Shown one piece after another: positions 44,929 to 54,235 of a DNA stretch of 64,000 bases (position 1 is its first letter; every line of letters starts with the position of its first letter). The notes beneath the pieces are model-generated. The model saw nothing but the letters and a program-made list of their open reading frames with translations. It was not told the DNA's origin and did not search any database. The DNA is from Pedobacter namyangjuensis (GTDB lineage: Bacteria > Bacteroidota > Bacteroidia > Sphingobacteriales > Sphingobacteriaceae), in the NCBI RefSeq assembly GCF_003313325.1, contig NZ_QMHQ01000002.1, forward strand, positions 558,001 to 622,000, read 5' to 3'. A program made the translations under genes and the position numbers.

Positions 44929-45374
44929 TCTTGAATGATACTAAAGTTTAATAAATTAATTAATTGAGCGCAAAGATAAGCTAAGTTTATTTCAAAAACA
45001 AGTTATCAAATGGTTTGATTGTTAAATTGTTGTGCTATAAATACAACTGGCAATAAAGCAATTAAATTCGAAAAACATCGATGGTAATTTGTGGCAAATT
45101 TGGTCCCGCTATACGTTTTATTTCGCTTCGCTTCATGCTCACTCCTATCGGGTTTATTAAACTTAAAACTGTGCAGATAGGTTAAAAAGCCAATGCCGTA
45201 CCGGCTATTACTAACCAAAGATCGAACTTTTTTAAAACAGCGTTTTGAAGCAAATTAACTAACTAGCAAATCGATTTTTTAAAAATCTAGCACAATTAAT
45301 TTAATTTAAACCCAGTGTTAAAACAAAGCATCCAATATTAGTGTTATCGAATTTATAAGCTAAATAAAAGCCAC
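44929..45374. other. 446 bp intergenic region with rpsO promoter and repeat-like patch
   Basis: Next to rpsO it holds the -7 box. Around 45100-45155 there is a patch TATTTCGCTTCGCTTCATGC followed by TCACTCCTATCGGG, similar to repeat-like sequences elsewhere. A 70-codon minus-strand frame at 45006-45218 crosses this patch; I reject it. The far end is the leader of the 45375 gene with no clear TAnnTTTG box. Confidence 0.5.
44971..44978 (-). promoter_or_regulatory. Bacteroidetes -7 box (TATCTTTG) for rpsO
   Basis: The minus strand reads TATCTTTG, an exact TAnnTTTG match 43 bp before the rpsO ATG. Confidence 0.55.
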
Positions 45375-46703
45375 GTGTCCGCACCAGAAAATCCAACTCC
45401 GCAAAAGGGATCAAGTTTCCCGAAAATTTTACTCATCCTAGGTTTAGGATTGCTGTTATTAGCCGAAGGTTTCTTTGGTTATCGCTTGCACGAGCTTTCT
45501 GAAAAGCAAGAGCAATTAAAAACAGACTATTCAGCCATGAATAATATCAGTCTAGGCTTATTCTCTCTCGATCAGTGGCATGACAAAATTGAAGACATCG
45601 TTAACAGACAAGTTAAAAACCTTGACATTACTCCTGCACAAAAGAAACAACTACAAAAAGAAATAGAACAGGTAATTCTTGCGCTAATTAACAAAGCAGA
45701 AGCAATGGTTACCAAACCAGAAAAAAAATCGATTAGAGGAAAACTAGTAAAATTTGCAGTTAAAAACTTTGTAGACGTAGATACCTTTAAAAAACAAGCG
45801 CCAATTTTAGCTAGAGAAATGATTGCGAAATTTGATAATCCACGTGCCAAAAAACAATTAGGTGCGTTGGCTATGGCAAAGCTTGCAGAAGTAGAAGAAA
45901 CTGATCAAATTGATAGCATTCTAACGGCTAACGCACTTGCCATTAACAAGGTTTATAAAAAATATAATGTTTCATCTATACAGCAGCTAAACAATAAGGT
46001 AAAAGAAGAACTAGATAAGGTAACGAAGCAAACTTACACTTATAGTACCGCCATGTTAATTTGCATAGTGGTAGTTTTAAGTTTATGGTGGATTTTGCGC
46101 AAACAAAAACCCTTGCATTCTACGCTCTTTATAATGTCTTTACTATTTGCATTTATATTACTAGGCGTTGGGCTTACAGCCTCAATGATTGAAGTAGATG
46201 CAAGAATTGGATCTTTGGATTTTGTGCTTCTCGGCGAACATATCACATTTAGAGATCAAGTATTGTTCTTTCAGAGTAAGAGCATATTAGATGTAGTTCT
46301 GGTGCTACTTGGTGGTTCTGGTGCAGAGTCAATTTTAGTTGGCGTATTAATTTTAGTGTTTAGTATCCTATTTCCAATTATGAAATTAAGCTCTACCGGC
46401 GTTCATCTTTTGGGCAGAAAAAGTTTAGCAGAAAACAAATTCATTAAATATTTCGCTTTTCAGTCTGGTAAATGGAGTATGGCCGACGTAATTGTTATTG
46501 CAATTTTGATGGCTTACATAGGACTAAATGGCTTATTGGAAAGCCAACTTAGCAAACTTAACGTGCCTGCAAGTTCGCTCGCTTTAATTTCTACACATAA
46601 CACCGCATTACAACCAGGCTTTATAATTTTTATCGCTTTTGTGCTTTTCGGACTTACACTTTCTACTATTTTAAAATTTATTAGTCCACACGATTCGCAC
46701 TAA
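45375..46703 (+). CDS. PqiA-like membrane protein with N-terminal extracytoplasmic domain (tandem copy 1)
   Basis: A 442-residue protein starting at GTG. A first transmembrane helix (about 17-37, ILLILGLGLLLLAEGFFGY) is followed by a roughly 180-residue helical, charged domain. The C-terminal half has about five membrane segments (around 225-242, 252-272, 318-338, 376-394 and 413-433) and the PqiA-like pattern IEVDARIGSLDFVLLGEHI, LFPIMKLSSTGVHLL and SGKWSMADVIVIAILMAYIG. PqiA in E. coli is part of a membrane lipid-transport system with an MCE protein; this version lacks the rubredoxin-like zinc sites. The next gene is its paralog, 43 bp downstream. Confidence 0.8.
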   Translation: MSAPENPTPQKGSSFPKILLILGLGLLLLAEGFFGYRLHELSEKQEQLKTDYSAMNNISLGLFSLDQWHDKIEDIVNRQVKNLDITPAQKKQLQKEIEQVILALINKAEAMVTKPEKKSIRGKLVKFAVKNFVDVDTFKKQAPILAREMIAKFDNPRAKKQLGALAMAKLAEVEETDQIDSILTANALAINKVYKKYNVSSIQQLNNKVKEELDKVTKQTYTYSTAMLICIVVVLSLWWILRKQKPLHSTLFIMSLLFAFILLGVGLTASMIEVDARIGSLDFVLLGEHITFRDQVLFFQSKSILDVVLVLLGGSGAESILVGVLILVFSILFPIMKLSSTGVHLLGRKSLAENKFIKYFAFQSGKWSMADVIVIAILMAYIGLNGLLESQLSKLNVPASSLALISTHNTALQPGFIIFIAFVLFGLTLSTILKFISPHDSH

Positions 46704-46746
46704 AGATTTAACTAACACATTTTACAAACCCTATTATATTCACGCC

Positions 46747-48084
46747 TTGACAACTGCATCAGAAAAACCGAAAGCTAAAAAAGCTACCATCGCCAACATC
46801 CTCTTGATAATTGGGTTAGGTGTTTTATTGGCTGCGCAGTGCTACTTCGGCTACCAACTTCATACAATTTCTAAAGCTCAGGAGCAACTAAAAGAAGATT
46901 ACAGCACGGTAAACAGCATAACTTTTGGGGTGTTCTCGGTAGATTTATGGCGAGATAAACTCTCAACAATTGTTACCAAAAAGATAAAAGATTTTAAGGT
47001 TACCAAAGATCAGAAAGCAGATATGCGTGAAAGTATTGAGAAAGAACTACACGCAATGGTAAATCAAATTACTAAAGACTTTACCAAGCCCCAAAAAAGC
47101 ATTGGCGATAAACTTAAAAAATTTGCCTTTAAACAATTTGTAGACCCTAAAGAACTGCACGCACAAGTTCCATCTTTTGCTAAAACTATTGTAGATAGAT
47201 TAAATAGCCCAAAAGCTACCAACAAGATAAAAAACATTGCGACATCAAAATTTGAGCAACTTGCTAACGAAACATACGACAGCACCAAAGTTGTTATCAA
47301 CTCGGCCACTAACCAACTTTTTAGTAAATACGGAGTTAAAGATTTAAAAGCTTACAATAAAAGCATAGAATCTAAATTAGAAGAAAGCAGAAAAATTACT
47401 TACAACTATGCTTATGCTATGCTTGCCTGCATGGTTGCAACCATTCTTTTATGGATTGCCTTAAGAAACAAATTACAATTACAAACCACATTATTTATAA
47501 TGTCATTACTTCAAGCCTTGTCGTTATTAATAACTGGTACAACCGTATCTATTATAGAAGTAGATGCACGTTTAAGCATACTTGAATTTAGTATGATGGG
47601 TGAAAAAGTTGTGTTTGATAATCAGGTTTTATTTTACCAAAGCAAAAGCATAGTGGGCATAGCCGATGTACTTATCAAACAGCCAAAACCAGATTCTATT
47701 ACTGTTGGAATTTTGATCATCCTGTTTGTGATTATACTACCTTTATTAAGAATGGCAGCAAGAGGTTTGCACATGTTATGTAAACCAGCAATTTCAGAAA
47801 ATAAAGTAATTCGTTATTTGACTTTTGAATCTGGAAAATGGGATATGGCCGATGTTATGGTGGTAGGCATTATAATGACCTATATGGGATTAAACGGAAT
47901 TTTGGAAAGTCAACTTTCTGGGCTTAATATGAAAGACGACGTAATATATACAAATACCGTTAACCATAGCTCTTTACAAGCCGGCTACATTATTTTTGTA
48001 GGTTATGTAGTTTTTGCCAAAACCTTATCTTATTTCTTAAAAAGGATTACCGCAGCGAAATGTGCGGTTAATGATACCTTATAG
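46747..48084 (+). CDS. PqiA-like membrane protein (tandem copy 2)
   Basis: A 445-residue paralog of the 45375 protein, starting at TTG. The same plan is visible: N-terminal helix (ILLIIGLGVLLAAQCYFGYQ), extracytoplasmic helical domain (HDKI in copy 1 matches RDKL here; NSITFGVFSVDLWRDKLST), and a PqiA-type bundle (IIEVDARLSILEFSMMGEKV, LLRMAARGLHMLCKP, SGKWDMADVMVVGIIMTYMG). An in-frame ATG start is not available near the N-terminus, so TTG is chosen from the alignment to copy 1. The stop codon lies inside the terminator stem. Confidence 0.78.
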   Translation: MTTASEKPKAKKATIANILLIIGLGVLLAAQCYFGYQLHTISKAQEQLKEDYSTVNSITFGVFSVDLWRDKLSTIVTKKIKDFKVTKDQKADMRESIEKELHAMVNQITKDFTKPQKSIGDKLKKFAFKQFVDPKELHAQVPSFAKTIVDRLNSPKATNKIKNIATSKFEQLANETYDSTKVVINSATNQLFSKYGVKDLKAYNKSIESKLEESRKITYNYAYAMLACMVATILLWIALRNKLQLQTTLFIMSLLQALSLLITGTTVSIIEVDARLSILEFSMMGEKVVFDNQVLFYQSKSIVGIADVLIKQPKPDSITVGILIILFVIILPLLRMAARGLHMLCKPAISENKVIRYLTFESGKWDMADVMVVGIIMTYMGLNGILESQLSGLNMKDDVIYTNTVNHSSLQAGYIIFVGYVVFAKTLSYFLKRITAAKCAVNDTL

Positions 48085-48108
48085 AATTGATTAACAATTC
48101 TATAAGGT
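48076..48108. terminator. Bidirectional terminator after the PqiA-like pair
   Basis: ACCTTATAGAATTG (48076-48089) and CAATTCTATAAGGT (48095-48108) are perfect 14 bp arms with a 5-base loop, then TTTTTAATT on the plus strand. The left arm contains the TAG stop of the upstream gene. It also serves the convergent glycoside hydrolase gene. Confidence 0.88.
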
Positions 48109-48114
48109 TTTTAA

Positions 48115-51100
48115 TTACTTCAACTCTACATCTAAATAAACAGAATGGCGACCGTAACTATCATAAAACGGTTTAAAAACCACATCGTCAATTGTAAACT
48201 TTAATTCTTGTGGATTTCCTTTTATAGTTTTACTGATGTCCTCGGCATCTAAAGTTATCTTACGCCACTCTTTTCTTGCCTCAGGTTCTTGCGCTGCAAG
48301 CAAAATTGGTCCATAGAATAAACTCGCTACGTTCTGTTGATCCATAACTGGATTTAGGTGAAACTGAAAAGGCATTTTTAATTCTATTACATCTCCATCT
48401 TTCCAAGTACGGTTGATGTTTAAGTAGCTACCTGGCGTTGCCGTATAACTTTGTTCCTTACCATTAATTTTTACGATAAAACCCTTTTTTGCCCAACCTG
48501 GCACACGCACATTTACATCAAATTTACCACTGCCTTTTATCGTTAACTTGGTATGGTCTTCTTTCGGAAAATTTGTGGTTTGCTCTATTTTTACTTTTCG
48601 TTCTTTCCAATCTAACGTTGATGGAATAAACAGGTTTACATAAAGTGCTTTGTTATCTTTGCTTTTAAAGTAAATGGTGTTTTGCAATTTTGTACTGCTT
48701 TCTATAGCGGTACCATTACAACAGGTAAAACCAGTCATGTCTGGATTACCAAACTGTTTCATAGCGCCTGGACGCAACGAAACGTGATAAGTATTTGCTG
48801 GTGTATTTTCGGCTACCGATGCTAAAATATGGTTGTACAAGCTACGTTCGTAATAATCCATCAGCTCTGCTCGCTGATCGAAAAGAAAAAGATCACTTGT
48901 TAATTTAAGCATGTTATAAGTTGCGCAAGTTTCATTTTGTCCGCTCTCAGAGAAACCATTTTCGTACAAGGTACCTGGCTGACCGACAAAACATTCGGCA
49001 TTTGCAGGATTACGAGCACCTGCTACACCGCCGATACTGTAAGAATAATCGTTAACCGCTTTGTTCCAGAAGTTATCGGCCACTTTATAATATTCTGGTT
49101 TGTTAGAAACGCGATACATCTCGATACTACCCACAATCTGCGGAATGTGCTGATTGGCGTGCAGTCCACGGAAAATATCTACGTTTTTTGCCAAACCATG
49201 CGAATGGTTGGTATCACCAAAAAACACTCTGGTATTATCAAATAATTGTGCGGTAGCTAGGTGATTTTGTTTGCCGGTAATTCTGTACAACCTTGCAGAT
49301 GTCTCGTTCATACCTCCATACTCGCCCGCTATGTAGGTATTCCACATTTTTATTAAAGTTTCCTTAGGGAGTTTGCTCAGTCTGGCGTAAACCCATTCGT
49401 TCATTCCTTCTGCTATTGCAAGTGCTTTTTTATTGCCTGTAACTTCGTAAACATCTATCAGCCCTGCTAAAATTTTATGCAAAGTATAATATGGCGCCCA
49501 AATTTGAGTTTTTTGTCCGCCGTACTTGGCACCATTTTCTAACATGATAAATTGATCTGGCGGATAAGCACTGATAAATCCTTTTCCCCAATTCCAGTAA
49601 TCGTTACGAATACCAGCTTGACTTAAATCTGAATTATATTCTGTTTTACCTGGTCCAAATGGAACCAAAGCAGGATCAGCAACCGAAATGGCACCTGCTT
49701 TTTGTGGTTTACCAGATAACTGGGATAAATCATAAAGCGTATTAACCATTATGTCCATTTTATTGGCGAAATTGGCTTGAAGCACTTTATCGTAACCCGT
49801 ACCAGCATAGGCCTGTGCAATTGCAGTTAAGTAATGCCCCGTTGCATGGCCTCTTAACTTCGTATCTTCAGTATCCCAAACTCCCAAGGGTTTTGTGCCG
49901 GCAGGCTGTTTTTGGCCAAACGCATGGCGAAACATGTACAAAAATGAGTTAGGATCTGTTTTTGCCAAGGTGTTTACAAACTTATTTCTGTTTTCGATGA
50001 ATTTTGTGTTATGCCCATGTTCATCGGCTTTTAAAGCAACCTGACTTAAATGAAAGGTAGTTAATTTAGAAACCGGAGTAGCAGATTTATTGGAATTTTT
50101 AACCGTAACAATCGCCTTTGGCTTAAAATTGGTACCTGCTACACGACCCACCACTGTGTAAGTTCCGGCTTTTAAAACAGCCGTATTGTCTGTTGCTTCT
50201 GGCCAAAGCACACGAACTTTTTGATCTTTTATTCCATTCTTATAAGTTCCTTGCAAATAGCTAGGTAACCTTGGCAAATTACCAATTACGGTTTCCACTT
50301 TTACATCAGCTACGCTAGTTAAATAAGAATTATAAAGTTGTTGATGATTAGCATCAAACTTTTGGAGATCGTCTTCTCGTTTACCTACATTTACAGCACT
50401 TTGATTTGGTGTACCAGTAGCATTGTTGTAAATGCCTGCAACCTGCCTTCTACTTAAGGCAACTCTGTAAATTCTAAAATCGCGAAGTAAAGCATTAAGA
50501 TTGTTATTTCCTTGAGCGAAAGATTTTCCTATATAGAGTGTATTAGTTTGACCGCCCTGCGCACCAAAAACCGAAGTTAAATCTATTGCCATGTTTTTAG
50601 CTTCTCCCGCTGGTTTTCCATCTACATAGGTGATGATTGATTTCGATGCAACATCAATTACCACAGCTACATGTACCCATTTATTTACTTCTAAAGCTGG
50701 CGAAATAGCACCGTTTTGGCTAGTTTTATCTTTAGTTATTAATGCTTGAAAACCTGCCTGGTTATTTGTTCCGGTAGGTGTTGCAAAAAAATGCTTTGAG
50801 ACGTCTTTACCAAAATCGAATAGATATTGGTTAGCTTGATTGGAGCGTAAAAAAATCCATCCAGAAATGCTGATGGTTTCTAAATCAGTCAGTGCTTCTT
50901 TTGGGAGCGTAATAAAATCATTAGCTCCGCCATTAAGTGATAAAACTTTACCGAACCTTGTATCGTTTACAAATTTTGCTTGTCCGCCCTGAAATTTAGC
51001 ATGCAAATTATTTCTGGACCAATCTTTTAATTCGCCATCAAAAATGTATCGGGCAACCATTCCGGTCTCGCCAATTCCATCTAAAATTTGGTCTCCACTT

Positions 51101-51180
51101 TGTGCTTTAACATTATTAAAAACTGAAATTAAAACTGAAGTTATTAGCGAGATACGCAAGAAAATTTTATAGCATTTCAT
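48115..51180 (-). CDS. Secreted LamG - Ig-like - GH127-type (DUF1680) beta-L-arabinofuranosidase
   Basis: A 1021-residue exported enzyme with a signal peptide ending near residue 26 (NNVKAQ). A LamG/concanavalin-like domain spans about 40-255 (LEVNKWVHVAVVIDVASKSI, ALLRDFRIYRVALSRRQVAG), and a Big_4-type Ig-like domain about 285-365 (LPRLPSYLQGTYKNGI). The DUF1680 barrel follows (about 375-900), with GHYLTAIAQAYAGTG, YYTLHKILAGLIDVYEVTG, the Glu/Cys site NETCATYNMLKL and the Cys pair FTCCNGTAIESS. In GH127 these Cys and Glu bind zinc and act in catalysis. It should release terminal L-arabinofuranose from plant glycans. Confidence 0.88.
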   Translation of the reverse strand: MKCYKIFLRISLITSVLISVFNNVKAQSGDQILDGIGETGMVARYIFDGELKDWSRNNLHAKFQGGQAKFVNDTRFGKVLSLNGGANDFITLPKEALTDLETISISGWIFLRSNQANQYLFDFGKDVSKHFFATPTGTNNQAGFQALITKDKTSQNGAISPALEVNKWVHVAVVIDVASKSIITYVDGKPAGEAKNMAIDLTSVFGAQGGQTNTLYIGKSFAQGNNNLNALLRDFRIYRVALSRRQVAGIYNNATGTPNQSAVNVGKREDDLQKFDANHQQLYNSYLTSVADVKVETVIGNLPRLPSYLQGTYKNGIKDQKVRVLWPEATDNTAVLKAGTYTVVGRVAGTNFKPKAIVTVKNSNKSATPVSKLTTFHLSQVALKADEHGHNTKFIENRNKFVNTLAKTDPNSFLYMFRHAFGQKQPAGTKPLGVWDTEDTKLRGHATGHYLTAIAQAYAGTGYDKVLQANFANKMDIMVNTLYDLSQLSGKPQKAGAISVADPALVPFGPGKTEYNSDLSQAGIRNDYWNWGKGFISAYPPDQFIMLENGAKYGGQKTQIWAPYYTLHKILAGLIDVYEVTGNKKALAIAEGMNEWVYARLSKLPKETLIKMWNTYIAGEYGGMNETSARLYRITGKQNHLATAQLFDNTRVFFGDTNHSHGLAKNVDIFRGLHANQHIPQIVGSIEMYRVSNKPEYYKVADNFWNKAVNDYSYSIGGVAGARNPANAECFVGQPGTLYENGFSESGQNETCATYNMLKLTSDLFLFDQRAELMDYYERSLYNHILASVAENTPANTYHVSLRPGAMKQFGNPDMTGFTCCNGTAIESSTKLQNTIYFKSKDNKALYVNLFIPSTLDWKERKVKIEQTTNFPKEDHTKLTIKGSGKFDVNVRVPGWAKKGFIVKINGKEQSYTATPGSYLNINRTWKDGDVIELKMPFQFHLNPVMDQQNVASLFYGPILLAAQEPEARKEWRKITLDAEDISKTIKGNPQELKFTIDDVVFKPFYDSYGRHSVYLDVELK

Positions 51181-51483
51181 ATATAATCTATTTACATCAA
51201 TCGTATTTTATGCTAAATGAAAACTAAACACAGTTGATGATTGGATAATTTTATAAATCTAAAAAGAAAATGGAAGTAGGTATTAATCTATTTTAGCAAA
51301 GAAATGCTCGATATTAACATTTAGATGAAACAGATCGTCACCCTGAATTTATTTTACTGTGTAGCTTTCCGCTTCACTGCAGGTCAGAGTCTTTCATGCT
51401 AAAAAGAGCTAAAATAGACAGCGAGCTCTCTTGAAAGCAAAACTCAATACTAGCAACTGAAAAATTCAGCAAAGACTATTGGG
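51181..51483. other. 303 bp intergenic region, no gene seen
   Basis: AT-rich sequence upstream of the glycoside hydrolase gene (minus strand). It contains a GC-richer segment around 51338-51402 (GTCACCCTGAATTTATTTTA, then GTAGCTTTCCGCTTCACTGC) that looks like a degenerate intergenic repeat. I find no supported ORF, tRNA or clear terminator here. Confidence 0.5.
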
Positions 51484-52110
51484 TTAGTTATTAAAATTTC
51501 GCCTCTTAAGCATTTTTCTTACCTCTTTTACTATGTAACCGCTTTTAAAATAAGAGTAAATGTCTTCGCCGGGGCAAGTGGTTTGTTGGCTATGATCGCG
51601 ATGGGTAGAGATTTCTTTAGCAGAGATATTATATTTTATGCATTGATCTGCCAATAGATTTACTAAAACCTTAAGCAGTTTTTCATCCAGTTTTTGTTGA
51701 CTGTAATTACCCAAAAAACAAATCAGCAAATGCCCAGTTGGATCATACTCGGTGTTCGTTTCGCCAACCGTAAGCGGGTTTCTGCCTTCGTAGACAGTTC
51801 CGTTTGGAGCAATTAATAAATGATAAGGAACGTCTGCCCATTTACGATCGGGGCCCATACCCCAAGTTTGGATATTTTTTAATCGCTGTTTGGCATCATC
51901 GTTTTTAGTTAAAACTTTACCACCTTCATGATGGACGGTGATTTTGATTGGAACGTGTTGCTTATACGGTCTTCCCTCCACACCTTTCCATTCGCTTTTT
52001 GGCATTATTTTAACCGTATCGCCACTGGCAGATTTCTTGGACTGCGCACTAGCCAAATTTGCAGAAAAAACAATTGCTATAAGAAATAAAGTAAGCCTAG
52101 ATTTAAACAT
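51484..52110 (-). CDS. PGRP-type N-acetylmuramoyl-L-alanine amidase (amidase_2)
   Basis: Start set at the ATG at 52110 because the signal peptide MFKSRLTLFLIAIVFSANLA begins there; the longer frame to 52233 runs into the neighbour and lacks signal character. The protein is 208 residues, a T7-lysozyme/PGRP fold with zinc ligands in KITVHHEGGK, then YHLLIAPNGTVYEGR and STHRDHSQQTTCPGEDIYSY. It cleaves the MurNAc-L-Ala bond. Being exported, it may act on its own or on competitor cell walls. It lies 58 bp after the next upstream gene. Confidence 0.9.
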   Translation of the reverse strand: MFKSRLTLFLIAIVFSANLASAQSKKSASGDTVKIMPKSEWKGVEGRPYKQHVPIKITVHHEGGKVLTKNDDAKQRLKNIQTWGMGPDRKWADVPYHLLIAPNGTVYEGRNPLTVGETNTEYDPTGHLLICFLGNYSQQKLDEKLLKVLVNLLADQCIKYNISAKEISTHRDHSQQTTCPGEDIYSYFKSGYIVKEVRKMLKRRNFNN

Positions 52111-52168
52111 TGGGAAGTGATTAGGTTCACCGTAAATATAAGGATTAAAGCTTTTGTAATCGAAAAGC

Positions 52169-52573
52169 TTATTTAACCTTTTTATAAATCCGCACCGTGT
52201 AACCATCTTTTTTAGGTGGCAGTGGTTTTCCATTCCTTCCCCAAATAGCTATTTGGGTTTTAAATAGCAATTTATTGTTTTTAACAGATAATCGGATATA
52301 AAGATCATTTACATGTGTTTCTGGATTAATGAGCAGTTCATTGCCCTGCATTTGTGCTTTCAATTGAAAAGCTGGCGCCTCTCCCGTTCCAACATCTACA
52401 ACCGTTGCATAATTTTTGCCTTTTTCAAATTTGATAATCAGAACTAAGTTGTGATGGCTCTGTTCATGCTCCCAGGTACCAGCGAAAGCTTTTTTTGGAA
52501 AAGGTTGATTTTGTGCCCTCCCTAAACTGGCGCACATTAAAAAAACAATTAATATAAATAGGTTTTTAGCCAC
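52169..52573 (-). CDS. Small exported hypothetical protein
   Basis: A 134-residue protein with a signal peptide (MAKNLFILIVFLMCASLGRAQ). The mature domain is beta-rich and small (TWEHEQSHHNLVLIIKFEK, GEAPAFQLKAQMQGNELL, LYIRLSVKNNKLLFKTQ). It resembles small lipocalin-like secreted proteins in size, but I do not recognise a family. It is upstream of the PGRP amidase on the same strand, so the two may act together. Confidence 0.7.
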   Translation of the reverse strand: MAKNLFILIVFLMCASLGRAQNQPFPKKAFAGTWEHEQSHHNLVLIIKFEKGKNYATVVDVGTGEAPAFQLKAQMQGNELLINPETHVNDLYIRLSVKNNKLLFKTQIAIWGRNGKPLPPKKDGYTVRIYKKVK

Positions 52574-52626
52574 AATTTATAAACTAAATGAAACTGGTAC
52601 GAGCTTAGCACCCGTACCAGTAATGA

Positions 52627-53157
52627 TTAAATTTTCTCGATCACTACGTTTGATATTTCGTAACCAAAATCTTCACCTTCATCTTTAACTGTTACCTTGC
52701 CGGTGCTGTAATCTTTTACAGTTGATGATTTTTTAACGCCTTTATTCGGGTAAACAATTTGTGCTGTTATTTTCACTTTGTCACTGGTGGTTAACTTATT
52801 ACCATCCTTATCAAAGATCACCACATCTTTTTGTTCGAATTTTCGGCTATCTTCAGGAACATCAATTAATACTGAATTTTTTCCTTCTCCATAATTTACT
52901 TTCACACCGGTAATTGTTTTATTTCCGGTTTGGATGATAAAGAAATCGTTGTAAACTTCAAATTCCATAGAAATTGAATTGCCGGTTCGTGTAAGAAATG
53001 GCGCCTTAAATTTTCCTTCCAACGTAATGGTCTGGTTGTGGTGGGTATAACCAGTTTCGATTTCCTTTGCAATTTTAACACTGCTACTGGTATAGAAAAA
53101 TACGACCCCGATAAATAGCACTACTACTACGGCTAAGATGGTTTTAATTGTTTTCAT
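52627..53157 (-). CDS. Hypothetical single-pass membrane protein, last gene of the accessory operon
   Basis: A 176-residue protein with one N-terminal hydrophobic helix (about 5-26: IKTILAVVVVLFIGVVFFYT) and a beta-rich extracytoplasmic region (FKAPFLTRTGNSISMEFEVY, SVLIDVPEDSRKFEQKDVVI). The end is acidic (DEGEDFGYEISNVVIEKI). I recognise no family. It follows the 53191 gene after 33 bp, in the same operon-like run as the ankyrin genes. Confidence 0.7.
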   Translation of the reverse strand: MKTIKTILAVVVVLFIGVVFFYTSSSVKIAKEIETGYTHHNQTITLEGKFKAPFLTRTGNSISMEFEVYNDFFIIQTGNKTITGVKVNYGEGKNSVLIDVPEDSRKFEQKDVVIFDKDGNKLTTSDKVKITAQIVYPNKGVKKSSTVKDYSTGKVTVKDEGEDFGYEISNVVIEKI

Positions 53158-53190
53158 ATTGATATTTTTTATTGATTAATTGTGTTGCTA

Positions 53191-53754
53191 TTAGTAAAAC
53201 TTTATTCTCGACAGGAGCATGATTATCAGAAATAAAATGACCGCTAAATAGAGTGACAACTCCAAAAGCACAGATTTCCAACTGAAATACTCCTCATGAA
53301 CCAGCAAGGTTTTCAATTCGTTATTTTCATCTTCTACACCATAATTTATAATGTAATTTTGCAAAAATTTAGGCGAACCCTGATGTATTCCTCTAAAAGG
53401 CTTCGCTATAATTTTGTTTTTAGTTTTAAAGCTTGTTAAAAAATTCTCTACATCTTTTACGACAATCGTAGCTTTGGGTTTAGCATCAGTTTCATTAACA
53501 TAAAGCCCGATACCTCCTTCTTCTTGTCCCTTTATTTCGGTTTCCTTAATTTTAAAACCGGTAAGTTCAAACTCCTCTTTATCATCAATGCCTGTAAGTT
53601 TTGTAATGGAAACCTGCTCATAGCTTTTGTTGTGTTTGTCAGCGTAGCGTTTTATCGTAATGCCAAAATAAATTAACACCACCAAAAGTATCATCAGTGG
53701 CTTAAAGTTTCCAGCAATACCATTCATGAGATCTTTTTTAGGTTTGTTATCCAT
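53191..53754 (-). CDS. Hypothetical two-helix membrane protein
   Basis: A 187-residue protein with a hydrophobic helix near the N-terminus (about 17-33: LMILLVVLIYFGITIKR) and a second at the C-terminus (about 162-184: LLELSLYLAVILFLIIMLLS). The region between is hydrophilic with a probable beta fold (EFELTGFKIKETEIKGQEEG). The topology suggests a periplasmic middle domain. No family is recognised. It is part of the 52.6-59.9 kb run. Confidence 0.68.
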   Translation of the reverse strand: MDNKPKKDLMNGIAGNFKPLMILLVVLIYFGITIKRYADKHNKSYEQVSITKLTGIDDKEEFELTGFKIKETEIKGQEEGGIGLYVNETDAKPKATIVVKDVENFLTSFKTKNKIIAKPFRGIHQGSPKFLQNYIINYGVEDENNELKTLLVHEEYFSWKSVLLELSLYLAVILFLIIMLLSRIKFY

Positions 53755-53789
53755 TGTGATCTTATTGATTTTGTTGTTCGTTTTTTATA

Positions 53790-54173
53790 TCAACTTATTT
53801 TTTTAACTGGTCTCTTATTACCCCAAACAGCTTTTCGTTGAGGGTCGTAAACCATAAGTCCGTGTTTTAAGGCAACAGCAATAATTTTATTGGTAGTAAT
53901 TTGCTGTGAAGACGAATTAAGGTGCATCAATACCCAGTTGCCAAATTCTCCAGTTCCTGTAGAAAATAAAAATGGGCAATCGTCTATCTCCTTTCCAAAG
54001 TATCCTTTTTGTCTTTTGCCAAACTCTTCTTCAAAGCCATTTAAAAATTCATTTTCATTAAAAAACTCCATAGCAGTATGGCTATTATCTTCAATTATGG
54101 CATCATAACATTCAAAAAGCATGGCGGTTTTCGTCCTGTCAGAGCGTTTCCAAATGGCTAAATCGTAACTCAT
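53790..54173 (-). CDS. Small MSYDL-type protein, unknown function
   Basis: A 127-residue cytoplasmic protein opening MSYDLAIWKRSDRTKTAMLF, with a conserved-looking core PFLFSTGTGEFGNWVLMHLN and the C-terminal GLMVYDPQRKAVW. Proteins starting MSYD(L/I)xxW are common near polymorphic-toxin and other accessory loci and are often thought to be immunity or adaptor proteins. Here that is inference from the opening motif and its neighbours. No signal peptide. Confidence 0.65.
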   Translation of the reverse strand: MSYDLAIWKRSDRTKTAMLFECYDAIIEDNSHTAMEFFNENEFLNGFEEEFGKRQKGYFGKEIDDCPFLFSTGTGEFGNWVLMHLNSSSQQITTNKIIAVALKHGLMVYDPQRKAVWGNKRPVKKIS

Positions 54174-54235
54174 GTTCTTTTATTCTAAATTGATATCAGG
54201 TTAAGCATATTGATTAACAAGCTTTGTTTAGCGCT

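Noticed and set aside
45006..45218. 70-residue minus-strand ORF upstream of the PqiA-like genes
   Set aside because: It spans a repeat-like patch, has no recognisable domain, and no promoter box or RBS.
52111..52233. Longer start for the PGRP amidase
   Set aside because: The extra 41 residues overlap the stop of the upstream gene and place the signal peptide internally; the start at 52110 is better.
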